64,000 bases of DNA. Source: JBGSOV01 sp041738935. Its GTDB lineage: Bacteria > Patescibacteriota > Gracilibacteria > CAIRYL01 > GCA-016699755. Of this stretch, positions 33,536 to 43,420 are shown piece by piece (the first letter of the stretch is position 1; the number at the start of each line of letters is the position of its first letter). Both the position numbers and the translations under genes were made by a program. The DNA is taken from assembly GCA_041738935.1 (NCBI GenBank), contig JBGSOV010000001.1, positions 1-64,000 of the forward strand, in the 5' to 3' direction. The notes beneath the pieces were generated by a model. It was not told the origin of the DNA. It did not search any database and saw nothing but the letters and a program-made list of their open reading frames with translations.

Positions 33536-34996
33536 ATGTCCACAAACCGACTCATCACGACTTCTATCGCGTATGTCAACGGGGCGCCGCATATTGGTTA
33601 TGCTATGGAATTGATCGAAGCGGACGCGATGGCGCGCTGGAGTAGGGCGCGTGGGAATTCGACTTTTTTTCTGACGGGCACCGACGAACATGGCAGCAAA
33701 ATCTATCGTGAAGCAAAAAAAGAAGGCATCGACACGCAAACGATGACCGATCGCAATGCCAAGCCTTTTCGGGCGCTATGCGACACGCTGGCGATTTCGA
33801 TTGATGATTTTATTCGTACAACTGACGAGCGTCACAAAATTGGTGCACGTGCCATTTGGGAGCGAATCAAGGCGAATGGCGACTTAGAATATCGCGAATT
33901 TGAAGGACTGTATTGTGTCGGTTGCGAAACATTTTACACCGAAAAAGAACTACTTGATGGCAAATGTCCCAATCATTTGACGACTCCAGAAGTTCTCACC
34001 GAGAAAAACGTGTTTTTCAAACTCTCGCGTTATTCCGAACAAATCGCTCAATTGATCGAATCAAATACACTCCAAATTCTCCCCGAATTTCGTAAAAATG
34101 AGATTCTGCAACTCGCAAAAGAAGGACTGAAAGACATTTCTTTTTCGCGACCGCGAGCGGTTTTGCCGTGGGGAATCGATGTCCCCGATGATCCGGATCA
34201 AGTGATGTATGTGTGGTGCGATGCGCTGAGCAATTATATTACTGCTGTGGGCTTCGGGCAAAATGACAACTGGCAACAATATTGGCAAGATGGCGAAGTA
34301 ATGCATTTTATCGGAAAAGATATTTTGCGTTTTCACGCGGCGATTTGGCCAGCAATGCTGCTTGCTGCTGATTTGCCGCTCCCGAAAAAAATCTGCGTCC
34401 ATGGTTTTTTGACAAGTGAAGGACACAAGATGAGTAAAAGTCTCGGCAATGTTGTTGATCCGTTTGCGATTGTGGAAGAATTTGGCGGAAATCCCGATCC
34501 GTTGCGCTGTTTTTTACTCGCAGAAGTTCCCTTTGGACGTGATGCCGATTTTACGCGTAAGCGCTTTTTCGAACTCTATAACGCGCGTCTCGCCAACGGA
34601 CTCGGCAATCTTTTTTCGCGGGTGTTGACACTTGCCAAAAAAGGGAATGTGACAATTCCAGACGCGATTATTGATACCAATTTGTCGGAGGCGATTCAGC
34701 AAATAAAAAATACTATCGATGATCATATGCAAGTCTGCGAACTGCATTATGCGCTTGAGGCACTCTTTACCGCTGTCGAATATCTGAATCATGATATTGA
34801 TCGCAAAAAACCGTGGATTTTAGTGAAGACTGATGTCGAGGCGACACAGTCGATGATTGCCGATTGGCTTTGTGCACTTGAAATCATGGCGCACGAAATC
34901 GCTATCTTTTTGCCGGATACTGGTGCAAAAATGTTTGAGGCACTCAACAATCTCGAACCAGTTATTTTGTTCCCACGCAAAGAAATGGAACAATAA
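33536..34996 (+). CDS. metG: methionyl-tRNA synthetase, 486 aa
   Basis: Class I synthetase. HIGH-type motif in AYVNGAPHIGYAMELIEADAMARW; KMSKS in GHKMSKSLGNVVDPF. One zinc knuckle remains (CVGCETFYTEKELLDGKCPNH). The C-terminal tRNA-binding domain is missing, consistent with the stand-alone CsaA-like protein at 26793. Start ATG at 33536 (MSTNRLITTS); the 33410 start precedes homology and the promoter. Confidence 0.95.
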   Translation: MSTNRLITTSIAYVNGAPHIGYAMELIEADAMARWSRARGNSTFFLTGTDEHGSKIYREAKKEGIDTQTMTDRNAKPFRALCDTLAISIDDFIRTTDERHKIGARAIWERIKANGDLEYREFEGLYCVGCETFYTEKELLDGKCPNHLTTPEVLTEKNVFFKLSRYSEQIAQLIESNTLQILPEFRKNEILQLAKEGLKDISFSRPRAVLPWGIDVPDDPDQVMYVWCDALSNYITAVGFGQNDNWQQYWQDGEVMHFIGKDILRFHAAIWPAMLLAADLPLPKKICVHGFLTSEGHKMSKSLGNVVDPFAIVEEFGGNPDPLRCFLLAEVPFGRDADFTRKRFFELYNARLANGLGNLFSRVLTLAKKGNVTIPDAIIDTNLSEAIQQIKNTIDDHMQVCELHYALEALFTAVEYLNHDIDRKKPWILVKTDVEATQSMIADWLCALEIMAHEIAIFLPDTGAKMFEALNNLEPVILFPRKEMEQ

Positions 34997-35023
34997 TTTA
35001 TCGTGTATTCTCTCTGAAACATC

Positions 35024-35061
35024 AAAACTCCCTCATCCGAATTGTCGGACAAGGGAGTTTT
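35024..35061. terminator. bidirectional terminator
   Basis: AAAACTCCCT ... AGGGAGTTTT (10 bp) with an inner TCCGA/TCGGA stem, and A/T runs on both ends. It serves metG and the convergent surface-protein gene. Confidence 0.8.
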
Positions 35062-35078
35062 TAATTATCCAGATACAA

Positions 35079-38000
35079 TTAGCGTGTCCGAAGATGAAAA
35101 GATCTACTCCTTGAACTGCTACTACTCGATTGTGAGCTGGTATTGTTTGTCGCAGGCGTATCTTCTTGGCTGATTTCTACTCGCTGAGATCCGGTAACGA
35201 GATTGCTCCAAATAAATTTTCCCCGGAAGAATGTAACGACACGAACAGCGGTGTCAGACAGCATCTCAAAGCTGACTTCACCGGTGTTGTTTGTAATAAT
35301 TTTGGTACCACGTATTCTGCCATTCGCTTCACGGAGGAATACCCACGCATATTTAATCGGTTGACACTGCGAGTCTACAAAGCGCACTTCAATCCGACGT
35401 GTCTGCATTCTGTAACCACTCGCATAGCTTCCGGCTGGTGTTGTAAACGAATCACCAGCATAGAGAATGAAGAAATGATCTGGCTTATTGCGACTAAACG
35501 AATTATTGCTAAAATTAGCAACACCTTGTCTATCGGTGACGCCAAGTCCAACGGTTTGACCATTGCTCCTTACAATAGTGACAATGGCACCACGAATAGG
35601 GTTACATTTGGAATCGACAAGCTTAAACTTTTTCGCTCCTGGCGCTACACCTGGACAGGTAGGAGAGACAATTGGCGTGTAATCAATCGGATTCTGCTGT
35701 GCGTCACAGTAGTTTTTTGGCGTGTCGTCAATTACATTTGCAGTAATTGCGAAGCGATAATCGGCTTCGTCGCTATCATTATTTGGGACAACGATTTCTA
35801 TTGTTTTGCTGCCGACAGCTGCTGCTTCAAATTCGACAACAAAAGTGCTCGAACTCCCGACGCCGATAGTATCTGACGGTTGAGTCGTAACCGCAAATTC
35901 GTTCTGATTATCATTTTCGATTTGAACGAGAGGTGCGCCCGTAAGCAGCAACGCGGCAGTTCCGTTATTGGCAATAACAAACTCTGTGCTGCTTGTGCCA
36001 CCAATGGCAAATTCGCCAAGGTCGATACTCGTTCCTGCGGCGACATTGTCACCAGACGAGCTGATCTCGATCTCGGGAAGGGGAATTGGCGTCCCTTCAC
36101 CTGCAAGCGTAAAAGTGAAAGGGTTTTCGTCACTGTCGTTGTTGGCAATGCTTACGGTTGCGGTTTTTACTCCAACACTCGTTGGTGCAAAACGAATCGT
36201 AAACGAAGTGCTTTCTGTTGGCTCCAAAGCGTTTGTCGTTGGTTGATACAACACGACAAATTGATTGCCACTATCATCGGTAATTCGAACTATTGGCGAA
36301 TCCGTAAGTTGAAGCGGAGCCGTGCCGCTGTTGGTAATCTCAAATACAGCGTCGCTCTCATTGCCGACAGTCAAAGTTCCAAAATCATATTCGCTTACGG
36401 TTGTGCCATTTACTTTCACATCGATTTCGGGGCTGATTCCGCTACTAGTAAGTGTAAAGACAAAAGGATTTTCGTCACTGTCGTTATTATCAATATTTAC
36501 GGTGGCGGTTTTGGTGCCCGTGCTTGTTGGCGCAAAGCGAATCACAAACGAAGTGCTTGAATTTGGCGCTACTGATGGACTTGGCTGAGTCGTCACGACA
36601 AATTCATCAGCGTCCGTACCACTAATCACGACACGCGGCGTGCCCGAAAGTTCCAAATTTGCATTGCCAGTATTGCTCACTACAAATTCGAGATCGGCTG
36701 TGCTGCCGACACTGACGGCTGCACCATCGACACTTGTTCCGATGGTGATATTAGTGCCATCTTGACTGACGGCAATCTCGGGAAGGGGAATCGCCGTTGG
36801 TGTTGGAGTAGCCGAAGCCGTGGGCGAAGGAGAAGGAATCGCTGTAGCGCTTGGCGTAGGAGTAGCCGAAGGGGTAGCTGTTGGAGTCGGCGAAGGCGCA
36901 ACAAATGTATTAAAGTCGTAAAAGTAAGCCTCTCCTGACGGAGCACTTCGCCCGTAGGTACCAATCACTATGTTTCTGGTGGCGGTATCGACAGCGAGAT
37001 CACTGCCAAAACCTTGTGTAGTGTCGAAAAATCCGGGTGAAGGACCAATTTTATCAATCACTGTCCACTGTCCACTTTGTTGCGTATAGATGTTTACTCT
37101 GCCGAAGTAGTCTGCATATTGACCATCTACCCCTGCAGTCAGGCTTCCAATGAGCAACTTGTCATCCAAATATGCAAGTGATGCCCCAAATACCTTTCTG
37201 GGATTTGTTAGACTTCTCTCCTCCCAGAATTGTTGCGTCAACTGCCAACTACCATTGACTTTTTCAAAGGCATAGACGCTGCCATCTGTGAAGTTTGACG
37301 GATTTGAGGGGTACGGCGCAATCGGTGCACCAACAAAGAGGTGATTGTCATCGACCAAAAGCAGCGCAGCGCCAAAGCCATCTTTGTTCGTATATGCTGG
37401 ATCACCAGTGTTATAATCCGCCGAATCAAGTCTGTGCTGCCATACCCACGCATTATTTTGCCAGGTATAGAGGTCTACACTGCCTGCGCTTGCAACTTCT
37501 GTGTACAGATAATCAACCTGATTGTATGCCACGCTGCCGATGGCAAGCGTGGTGGCAGTGGCTGTGACCTGGCTGCCAAAGCGGTCGTTGATTGCACTCT
37601 GCTCTGCAGTCAATACTGTGGGAGTTCCCCAATCGCTGCCATTGTAGTTGTAGATAAATACCTGCCCTGGTACTCCCTTGCCAGGATTGCCGCTTACGAA
37701 ATTCGTTCTACCAGGAGCACCGACAATAAGACGAGTGCCGTTGGTATCTAGATGAATACTATGCCCAAACAAATACGCTCCCAGTAAATCTTGAGGCGGC
37801 ATCAATGTCGCAGAATATTGCCAATCGTTGCCACTGCGTCTGTAGATGTAGACTTTGCCATGATACAGGTTGCTTTCCGTCATTGTTGTTGGAGTATTTG
37901 TCGTATCGGCTTGAGTAGCACTAACAGCAAGTACATCACCATCGAGCGCTACATCCCAACCAAAACGGTCACCCCTTAGGATATCAGTGGGTCTTAGCAT

Positions 38001-38339
38001 CTGCGGTGGGGGCGAGTCGCTCCACCCTGCGCCCTTGGTATAGACATAGACGGCACCGGCGTTATAGGTGTAGTTGGGGATATCTAACCGTCTCTGAAAG
38101 GCCCCAATAACGGCGGTATCGCCCTGCAAATCAACACTATTACCAAAATGGTTACCATTTTTGTTGTCGGCAGCTGGACCAGTTACTCTTTGACTGGTGG
38201 TGGCTGCTAGCGTACTGCTTTGGGGTGCAACAAAACCAAACGTTATTACTGCAATCAGCAAAAGCCAAGAGATTTTGTGCCAAATGGTGGCGCGATTTTG
38301 GTGTTGGTTTTTGCCGAGATACGCAGAAAAAACGTTCAT
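35079..38339 (-). CDS. giant surface protein: FG-GAP propeller plus HYDIN-like repeats, 1086 aa
   Basis: Secreted protein (hydrophobic segment near residues 27-47). About residues 50-475 are FG-GAP-like repeats (VDLQGDTAVIGA, FGWDVALDGDVLAVSA, FGHSIHLDTNGTRLIVGAPG), as in a beta-propeller. A Pro/Thr/Ser linker (about 480-520) follows, then three HYDIN/choice-of-anchor-D domains sharing SFVIRFAPTSTGTKTATVNI and NNDSDENPF. The C-terminus has two Ig-like segments with paired cysteines and a Ser-rich tail. A role in attachment is inferred from architecture only. Confidence 0.75.
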   Translation of the reverse strand: MNVFSAYLGKNQHQNRATIWHKISWLLLIAVITFGFVAPQSSTLAATTSQRVTGPAADNKNGNHFGNSVDLQGDTAVIGAFQRRLDIPNYTYNAGAVYVYTKGAGWSDSPPPQMLRPTDILRGDRFGWDVALDGDVLAVSATQADTTNTPTTMTESNLYHGKVYIYRRSGNDWQYSATLMPPQDLLGAYLFGHSIHLDTNGTRLIVGAPGRTNFVSGNPGKGVPGQVFIYNYNGSDWGTPTVLTAEQSAINDRFGSQVTATATTLAIGSVAYNQVDYLYTEVASAGSVDLYTWQNNAWVWQHRLDSADYNTGDPAYTNKDGFGAALLLVDDNHLFVGAPIAPYPSNPSNFTDGSVYAFEKVNGSWQLTQQFWEERSLTNPRKVFGASLAYLDDKLLIGSLTAGVDGQYADYFGRVNIYTQQSGQWTVIDKIGPSPGFFDTTQGFGSDLAVDTATRNIVIGTYGRSAPSGEAYFYDFNTFVAPSPTPTATPSATPTPSATAIPSPSPTASATPTPTAIPLPEIAVSQDGTNITIGTSVDGAAVSVGSTADLEFVVSNTGNANLELSGTPRVVISGTDADEFVVTTQPSPSVAPNSSTSFVIRFAPTSTGTKTATVNIDNNDSDENPFVFTLTSSGISPEIDVKVNGTTVSEYDFGTLTVGNESDAVFEITNSGTAPLQLTDSPIVRITDDSGNQFVVLYQPTTNALEPTESTSFTIRFAPTSVGVKTATVSIANNDSDENPFTFTLAGEGTPIPLPEIEISSSGDNVAAGTSIDLGEFAIGGTSSTEFVIANNGTAALLLTGAPLVQIENDNQNEFAVTTQPSDTIGVGSSSTFVVEFEAAAVGSKTIEIVVPNNDSDEADYRFAITANVIDDTPKNYCDAQQNPIDYTPIVSPTCPGVAPGAKKFKLVDSKCNPIRGAIVTIVRSNGQTVGLGVTDRQGVANFSNNSFSRNKPDHFFILYAGDSFTTPAGSYASGYRMQTRRIEVRFVDSQCQPIKYAWVFLREANGRIRGTKIITNNTGEVSFEMLSDTAVRVVTFFRGKFIWSNLVTGSQRVEISQEDTPATNNTSSQSSSSSSRSRSFHLRTR

Positions 38340-38591
38340 AAAAAATATAAAAAATAAAACTTAAGATATACTTAAAACATATTTGTACAAATGCGTCAAT
38401 ATGTTATTTCAGAAAATTATCTAGTCACTCTACGCAATTCTGACTAGAAATCGAATATTTTTTACTCTTAACCCACTCTGGCTCCCGTCTCCCTGATCAG
38501 AGTCGAGGGCAAGCATTAAAAGAAGGGAAAGGATATTTTTATTTAGAATCGGTAAGGAATGTTCGATGCGGAGTGTTTGTTTCCCTTTGGC

Positions 38592-39947
38592 TTACTGCTG
38601 AAAGACGGCGTAATCAAACATTGGTGCTACTTCTTGTGGTTCGATCTCGGCACTAATCTGGTGCTTGATGCTGCCGGCAGTGCCCGAGGCATTGATGGAG
38701 ATCTTGTCATCAGGTAAGGGGAAATCACTAATAACATTGTCCATTGTTGTCGACCCATTTATCTTAAAACCAACACGAACATAGGCTTCTGCAATTTCGA
38801 TTTCGTTCCCCATGCTACCACCAATCGGTTGCGCCATAAAGCGGGGGCCCATCTGCAAGACTAAACGCGGAAAATAAATTGGTGCAGATAGCAGATAGCT
38901 CATCTCTGCCGGAAAGTTGCGCCGCAAAAAATCTTTGATACCCAACTGATATCCACCACCACTCTCGCTTTCATTTAAAATACCCATGGGATTTTGAATG
39001 CGTAACAACATGCCTAATTTATCATTTGCGATGGTCTTTGCATCTGGATTTTTAAGTGAGAAGATATTTTCATTTGTCATGCTGTCGGAATAGTTGTTGC
39101 GACAGATGACACCAGTGGGTGTGGATGAATCTTTTATGTTACATTTGGCAAGTGCGTTGAGGCTGACGACCCGCGTCGTGAATGTATCTTTTTTTACCAA
39201 TCCTTCTAACTTCCAACTGAGCAAAATCGGATTTTTGTCATTTCTTGCTGCTACATCACTCACAGGAATCAGTACATCGATAAACATGTCTTCCAAGTCA
39301 TCATTGCTGTCAGTTCCAAATTCGCCAAAGATACTTTCGGTTTCGCCCGCACGAATACCGTTGGGTCCGACTATATCTTCTGCGATTGTTGGAAGTGGTG
39401 TGCTGACATTGGTAGTTGTTACTCCATTTTCATTACCCATTGGTAATGGTAGGCGATAACTCGAAGTATCGACCCACAAATTGAGCGGAATGGTTTCGCC
39501 CATTTTGACTTTGCGCCAATTGGCGAGATCAAATCTGTCTGCGAGTTCTGTTTCGGTGCGTCGTGGTGGGATAAAAATTACACGCTGATATTCTGTCGGT
39601 GCACTGCTTGTATCGTCTAGGCGTTTTTTTTCGGTCTGCGAGCCAGTCGACCAACTGCCCTTGCTCGAATTAATATTGTTGAATCCAACAAAGCCAACGT
39701 CACCAGCTGCGGTGCCTGCAGGATGCTCGAAGCCAGTGTTGCGTCCACTTGCTTCAAACAGCGCTGACTCGAGCGCACTTTCGGCAGAATAGAGTGCCTT
39801 GCTGTTGTCGACAATTTTGCTCGAATCGCGGAGTGATGCCGTAATCACTTTACTTGCACCAGCGGCAGCAACAAACAAAAAACCAGTAATTGCAATCGAA
39901 ATCATAATGGCATTGCCTTTGCGCGACGAAATATATTTGTTGCTCAT
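38592..39947 (-). CDS. PilX/GspK-like minor pilin, 451 aa
   Basis: Last gene of a four-gene prepilin operon. It starts with SSRKGNAIMISIAITGFLFVAAAG: a prepilin-like cleavage site and N-terminal helix, but no Glu at position 5, which is typical of tip pilins. The large extracytoplasmic domain is beta-rich. ATG overlaps the upstream stop by 4 nt. A hydrophilic domain of this size is more like GspK than PilX. Confidence 0.65.
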   Translation of the reverse strand: MSNKYISSRKGNAIMISIAITGFLFVAAAGASKVITASLRDSSKIVDNSKALYSAESALESALFEASGRNTGFEHPAGTAAGDVGFVGFNNINSSKGSWSTGSQTEKKRLDDTSSAPTEYQRVIFIPPRRTETELADRFDLANWRKVKMGETIPLNLWVDTSSYRLPLPMGNENGVTTTNVSTPLPTIAEDIVGPNGIRAGETESIFGEFGTDSNDDLEDMFIDVLIPVSDVAARNDKNPILLSWKLEGLVKKDTFTTRVVSLNALAKCNIKDSSTPTGVICRNNYSDSMTNENIFSLKNPDAKTIANDKLGMLLRIQNPMGILNESESGGGYQLGIKDFLRRNFPAEMSYLLSAPIYFPRLVLQMGPRFMAQPIGGSMGNEIEIAEAYVRVGFKINGSTTMDNVISDFPLPDDKISINASGTAGSIKHQISAEIEPQEVAPMFDYAVFQQ

Positions 39948-40966
39948 GAGTCGGGGAAAAGAACATCGGTGATCACTCGTGACGAAACAGTTGTTTGTAC
40001 CGAGAGCGACACTTTGTCGCCAATCACCAGATTACGTCGCCAAGCGATACCAGGGCGAGTGGTGAGCAATATAGTGACGTGTGGTTGCACCTGCACATCA
40101 ACAGAATCTTCGTCCCAGGCTTTGCGCGGGTCATCGAGCGGCGAGATATAAAACTTGAGATCAACGATATCCAAGGTTTTGGGAGTAATCGAAATGAGAT
40201 CATTGACCGAAATATCTTTGTTACCGTCTACCTGAAAGTCGGGTGCACTGACAAACTTGAGTTTGCCGTCATCACCGGTTTCGGTCACCATTTGTAACAT
40301 CCCCAAACGCTCGCCACCGTCGCGTCTGTCATCGGCGCCGTCTTTCCAAAAAGTATACCCGTCTTCATCGATAGTACCATCACCATCATCATCCATACCG
40401 TTACTCATGCGTTTTAAAACCGTTTTGGTTTTGCCATCCTTCGAAATCAAATACAGCTCGCGTTGCATATACCCACCTGTTCCAACGGCATCATCTGGTT
40501 CGAGCAGAGCGTGCTCATCTTCGTTATCATTTATCGATTCTTTATCGGCAAAAGTGTCAAAAATACCTTCGTCAAAGTTATCTCCTTCTTTGGCGCGTTC
40601 GCAGGTGCCACCATCAAAATCATTATATTCACCATCTTTTTTGCCAGTTTCGCAGCTCGACAAAAACCAAAAATGCCATTCGTATTCTTGCGGCTCGTTG
40701 CCATATTCGAGGACGAGCTCGCGCCCAGCTCCGTTCGAATAATATTCGGAATAATCGATTTGGTTTTCGCGAATCATTTCGGCAAGACGCGTCATAAAAA
40801 ATTGCGTTTCTTCAATCAGCATATTACGAGCGCGTTCGCGCTTTTGCGAATTATTAAAATTGATCGTGATACTCGTTACAATGACGAGCACCGAGGCAAA
40901 AATCGCCATGGCGACCATAAGCTCGACAAAAGTATAGCCTTTGGTTTTGCTGATTATGAATCCCAT
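39944..40966 (-). CDS. PilW-like prepilin, 340 aa
   Basis: Type IV pilin/pseudopilin. The site KTKGYTFVELMVAMAIFASVLVIVTSI has the cleaved Gly and Glu5 of a processed prepilin. The rest is an Asp/Glu-rich domain with possible Ca-binding loops (DDGDGTIDEDG). Overlaps PilV by 13 nt and PilX by 4 nt. Confidence 0.75.
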   Translation of the reverse strand: MGFIISKTKGYTFVELMVAMAIFASVLVIVTSITINFNNSQKRERARNMLIEETQFFMTRLAEMIRENQIDYSEYYSNGAGRELVLEYGNEPQEYEWHFWFLSSCETGKKDGEYNDFDGGTCERAKEGDNFDEGIFDTFADKESINDNEDEHALLEPDDAVGTGGYMQRELYLISKDGKTKTVLKRMSNGMDDDGDGTIDEDGYTFWKDGADDRRDGGERLGMLQMVTETGDDGKLKFVSAPDFQVDGNKDISVNDLISITPKTLDIVDLKFYISPLDDPRKAWDEDSVDVQVQPHVTILLTTRPGIAWRRNLVIGDKVSLSVQTTVSSRVITDVLFPDS

Positions 40967-41802
40967 CCTTCGCGGTTAAGATAATCGGTCAAAATCGTAC
41001 TAAGGGTGACATTGTGCGTGACTCCGCCATTGCTCCATTCGACGCGCGAAACCACAAGCAAGCGATTGTCTTTGGCTTTGTCTGCAGGAAAATAACCACC
41101 ACGAATAATTGGGAAATCACTGTCGTCATAATTATTCGGTGTGGTGCTATCGATGTAATACAGTCCAATCGAACGCGTATAAGGAGTGGGTTCTACAATT
41201 ATATCGTCGGTATTGGGGTCATCATCATACTTGTTGTGAGAATAAAAAGACGGACCATTCTTAAGAGTTCTTTTAAACAACAGAAAACCATCGCGATAAT
41301 CAAAATTGCCAGATTCGTCAAAGTTGTCTTCCGAAATAAGATTCCAGCGAAAATTACTCAAGTCAACATCAATGATAAATTTTTGAGGAATCTGCTCCGG
41401 ATTTGTCGGTGTGGGTGTCGGCGATGTATGTGGCCAAGGATCTTTCCCTGTCGCGGCTGCCCATGGATGATTATTTTGTCCAGTATTCACATTTGCTTCG
41501 CATATGCCGTCGCCAGCATTAATCTCATAATTTTCGTCTTTATCCGGCCAAAAATTCCAACATTCACGCAAATTACTCGGATACACCATCCAGTTGGTAT
41601 CGCGCATATTGTGCATCATCTCGAGTCCTTCTTGCGCGAGATTGGTCGCAATCAAGCGGTGCATTTGGGTATCGTTGGCGCGCATCGCACCAATAATCAG
41701 CGAGAGCGCCCCAGTCAAACCAGACGACAAAATAAACATTGCCGCGATCACTTGTAGGAGTGCCGAACCGTTTTGCCGCAAAAGTCTCTTTGATTTTTTC
41801 AT
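40954..41802 (-). CDS. PilV-like prepilin, 282 aa
   Basis: N-terminal helix after RLLRQNGSALLQVIAAMFILSSG, with Gln instead of Glu at position 5 of the mature helix. The following ATNLAQEGLEMMHNMRD matches PilV-type minor pilins. A large domain with NxW-rich strands follows. The start overlaps the upstream stop by one base (TGATG). Confidence 0.7.
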   Translation of the reverse strand: MKKSKRLLRQNGSALLQVIAAMFILSSGLTGALSLIIGAMRANDTQMHRLIATNLAQEGLEMMHNMRDTNWMVYPSNLRECWNFWPDKDENYEINAGDGICEANVNTGQNNHPWAAATGKDPWPHTSPTPTPTNPEQIPQKFIIDVDLSNFRWNLISEDNFDESGNFDYRDGFLLFKRTLKNGPSFYSHNKYDDDPNTDDIIVEPTPYTRSIGLYYIDSTTPNNYDDSDFPIIRGGYFPADKAKDNRLLVVSRVEWSNGGVTHNVTLSTILTDYLNREGWDS

Positions 41803-42515
41803 CAGCAGCTATCACCAGAAATTGCTTCTACAAAACGCGAAACCCGATTGAGACAAATCAGGCGCGTGATATTTTCGTAACGGAAAAACAGCTCAGCGCT
41901 TTTCATGTCGGTGCCGTTGTTATCATTAATAATCATGGTGGCATCAGGCGCCACAAAAAGCACTGTCAGATTGTAATTATCTGAAATACCAGGAGTAGGA
42001 TATTGAGCACGCACACGAGTCGCCCAATGCGCCTTTTTGACAGTTTTACTGATTTCGCTGTCACTGCCAGCAGTATATTTTTCGTCAGGAACTGGATCAA
42101 TGCCGTCGCTGTCGTCGACAAATTCGGTCACCGTGAGGGTGTTATCACTCGCATTAATCGCAAGATTGACACCAAAACCTCCTTCTGGCGCAACTGGGAC
42201 ACCATCATCATCAAGTCCAAACGGGCGACTGCTAATAGCAGCGGTACGCGCCGAGCGCAATTCTCCCAAGATTTCTTCGACACCAGCGATAAAACTTTCG
42301 TGTTTTTGACGCCGCACCGTTGCTTCACTTTGCGTCAAAAATGCGAGACTAAGCATCGCCATAATCGCCATCGAAACAATCAACTCAATCAGCGTAAAAC
42401 CGTGGGTTTTGCGTACCAACACCAGGTGGAAGGCAGATGATTTTTGTCTGTGTTGCAAAAGTCTGGAGATAATATTTGTTTTTCTTTGTATGAAGCCAAA
42501 ACCGACAAATCGCAT
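41802..42515 (-). CDS. GspH/FimT-like prepilin, 237 aa
   Basis: First gene of the pilin operon. Prepilin site KTHGFTLIELIVSMAIMAMLSLAF, then the FimT-type EILGELRSARTAAISSRPFG. The ATG at 42515 gives an unusually long leader of 39 residues; a GTG at 42422 would give a normal leader of about 8 residues. Driven by the promoter at 42571-42599. Confidence 0.75.
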   Translation of the reverse strand: MRFVGFGFIQRKTNIISRLLQHRQKSSAFHLVLVRKTHGFTLIELIVSMAIMAMLSLAFLTQSEATVRRQKHESFIAGVEEILGELRSARTAAISSRPFGLDDDGVPVAPEGGFGVNLAINASDNTLTVTEFVDDSDGIDPVPDEKYTAGSDSEISKTVKKAHWATRVRAQYPTPGISDNYNLTVLFVAPDATMIINDNNGTDMKSAELFFRYENITRLICLNRVSRFVEAISGDSC

Positions 42516-42570
42516 TCACTGTGCGGAGACGAAGAATTAAGTTGCAGATTTTGTTGTTTTTATCGCTAGA

Positions 42571-42599
42571 ATAATAGCATACTACTACGATTTTGTCAA
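42571..42599 (-). promoter_or_regulatory. promoter of the minor-pilin operon
   Basis: TTGACA, 17 nt, TATTAT on the minus strand, lying over the 3' end of ruvA. The leader to the ATG at 42515 would be about 50 nt. Confidence 0.7.
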
Positions 42600-43160
42600 A
42601 AACCAACGGATGAGTTTTTCGGTATCAGTGAGTGCTTCGGGCGCTTCGGTAAAACGCTTGACGATATCACTTTTTTTCCAGCCAAGACCTTCCAAAGCGG
42701 AGATAGCATCATCATAGACAGAATGTGGTTTTGTTACTGATAGTTGACCATTGCCAAAATGAACACTGCCAATTTTTTCACGCAATTCGATGATGGCGCG
42801 TTCGGCAGTCTTTTTGCCGATGCCTTTAATCGAAGTCAAAAACGGGATATCTTCGGCGATCAGCGCGTTTCGAATAGCATCGCCACCGGCGGACAAAATT
42901 TCGAGTCCGCTTTTTGGTCCGATTCCCGATACGCTGATGAGCAAGCGAAACAGGCGCAAATCGGCTTCTTCGGCAAAACCAAAGAGCGACAAATCGTCTT
43001 CACGCACATGCAAATGCGTATGCAAATCAATCGCTTCCCCAACTTTTGCTTGCGCAAGCACAGGGCGCGGACAAGCCACGCGTAGGCGCATGAATCCACT
43101 CGTGACCACGAGAGCGGTGTCTTCAATTGTTGCGACTTTTCCCATGATTCCTGCGAGCAT
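42585..43160 (-). CDS. ruvA: Holliday junction DNA helicase subunit RuvA, 191 aa
   Basis: Tetrameric junction-binding protein of RuvABC. N-terminal OB fold with LHTHLHVREDDLSLFGFAEEADLRLFRLLISVSGIGPKSG, then helix-hairpin-helix SIKGIGKKTAERAIIELREK and the C-terminal domain III. The first residues MLAGIMGKV fit the family. ruvB and ruvC are not in the window. Confidence 0.93.
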   Translation of the reverse strand: MLAGIMGKVATIEDTALVVTSGFMRLRVACPRPVLAQAKVGEAIDLHTHLHVREDDLSLFGFAEEADLRLFRLLISVSGIGPKSGLEILSAGGDAIRNALIAEDIPFLTSIKGIGKKTAERAIIELREKIGSVHFGNGQLSVTKPHSVYDDAISALEGLGWKKSDIVKRFTEAPEALTDTEKLIRWFLTKS

Positions 43161-43420
43161 GTTTTTTTGGTAAAATATCTATCACATCCAGTATGTGGAT
43201 TTTTGCTACAAATGTCATGGCAAATCTTAAGCCGATGAATCTACTGGCAAATTCAGATTGACAGAATTATGAATCATGCTTCGCACAAAACATTTTTGGG
43301 AAGAGTTTTAATCGCAAAAAACCCACCAAAAAGCAACCAGCAACCAAATTTGATTGTCAGCTGAAGATTGACTATTCTGAGAATATTTACAAAATAGACG
43401 TAATTCTTTTTTCCCGAAAA

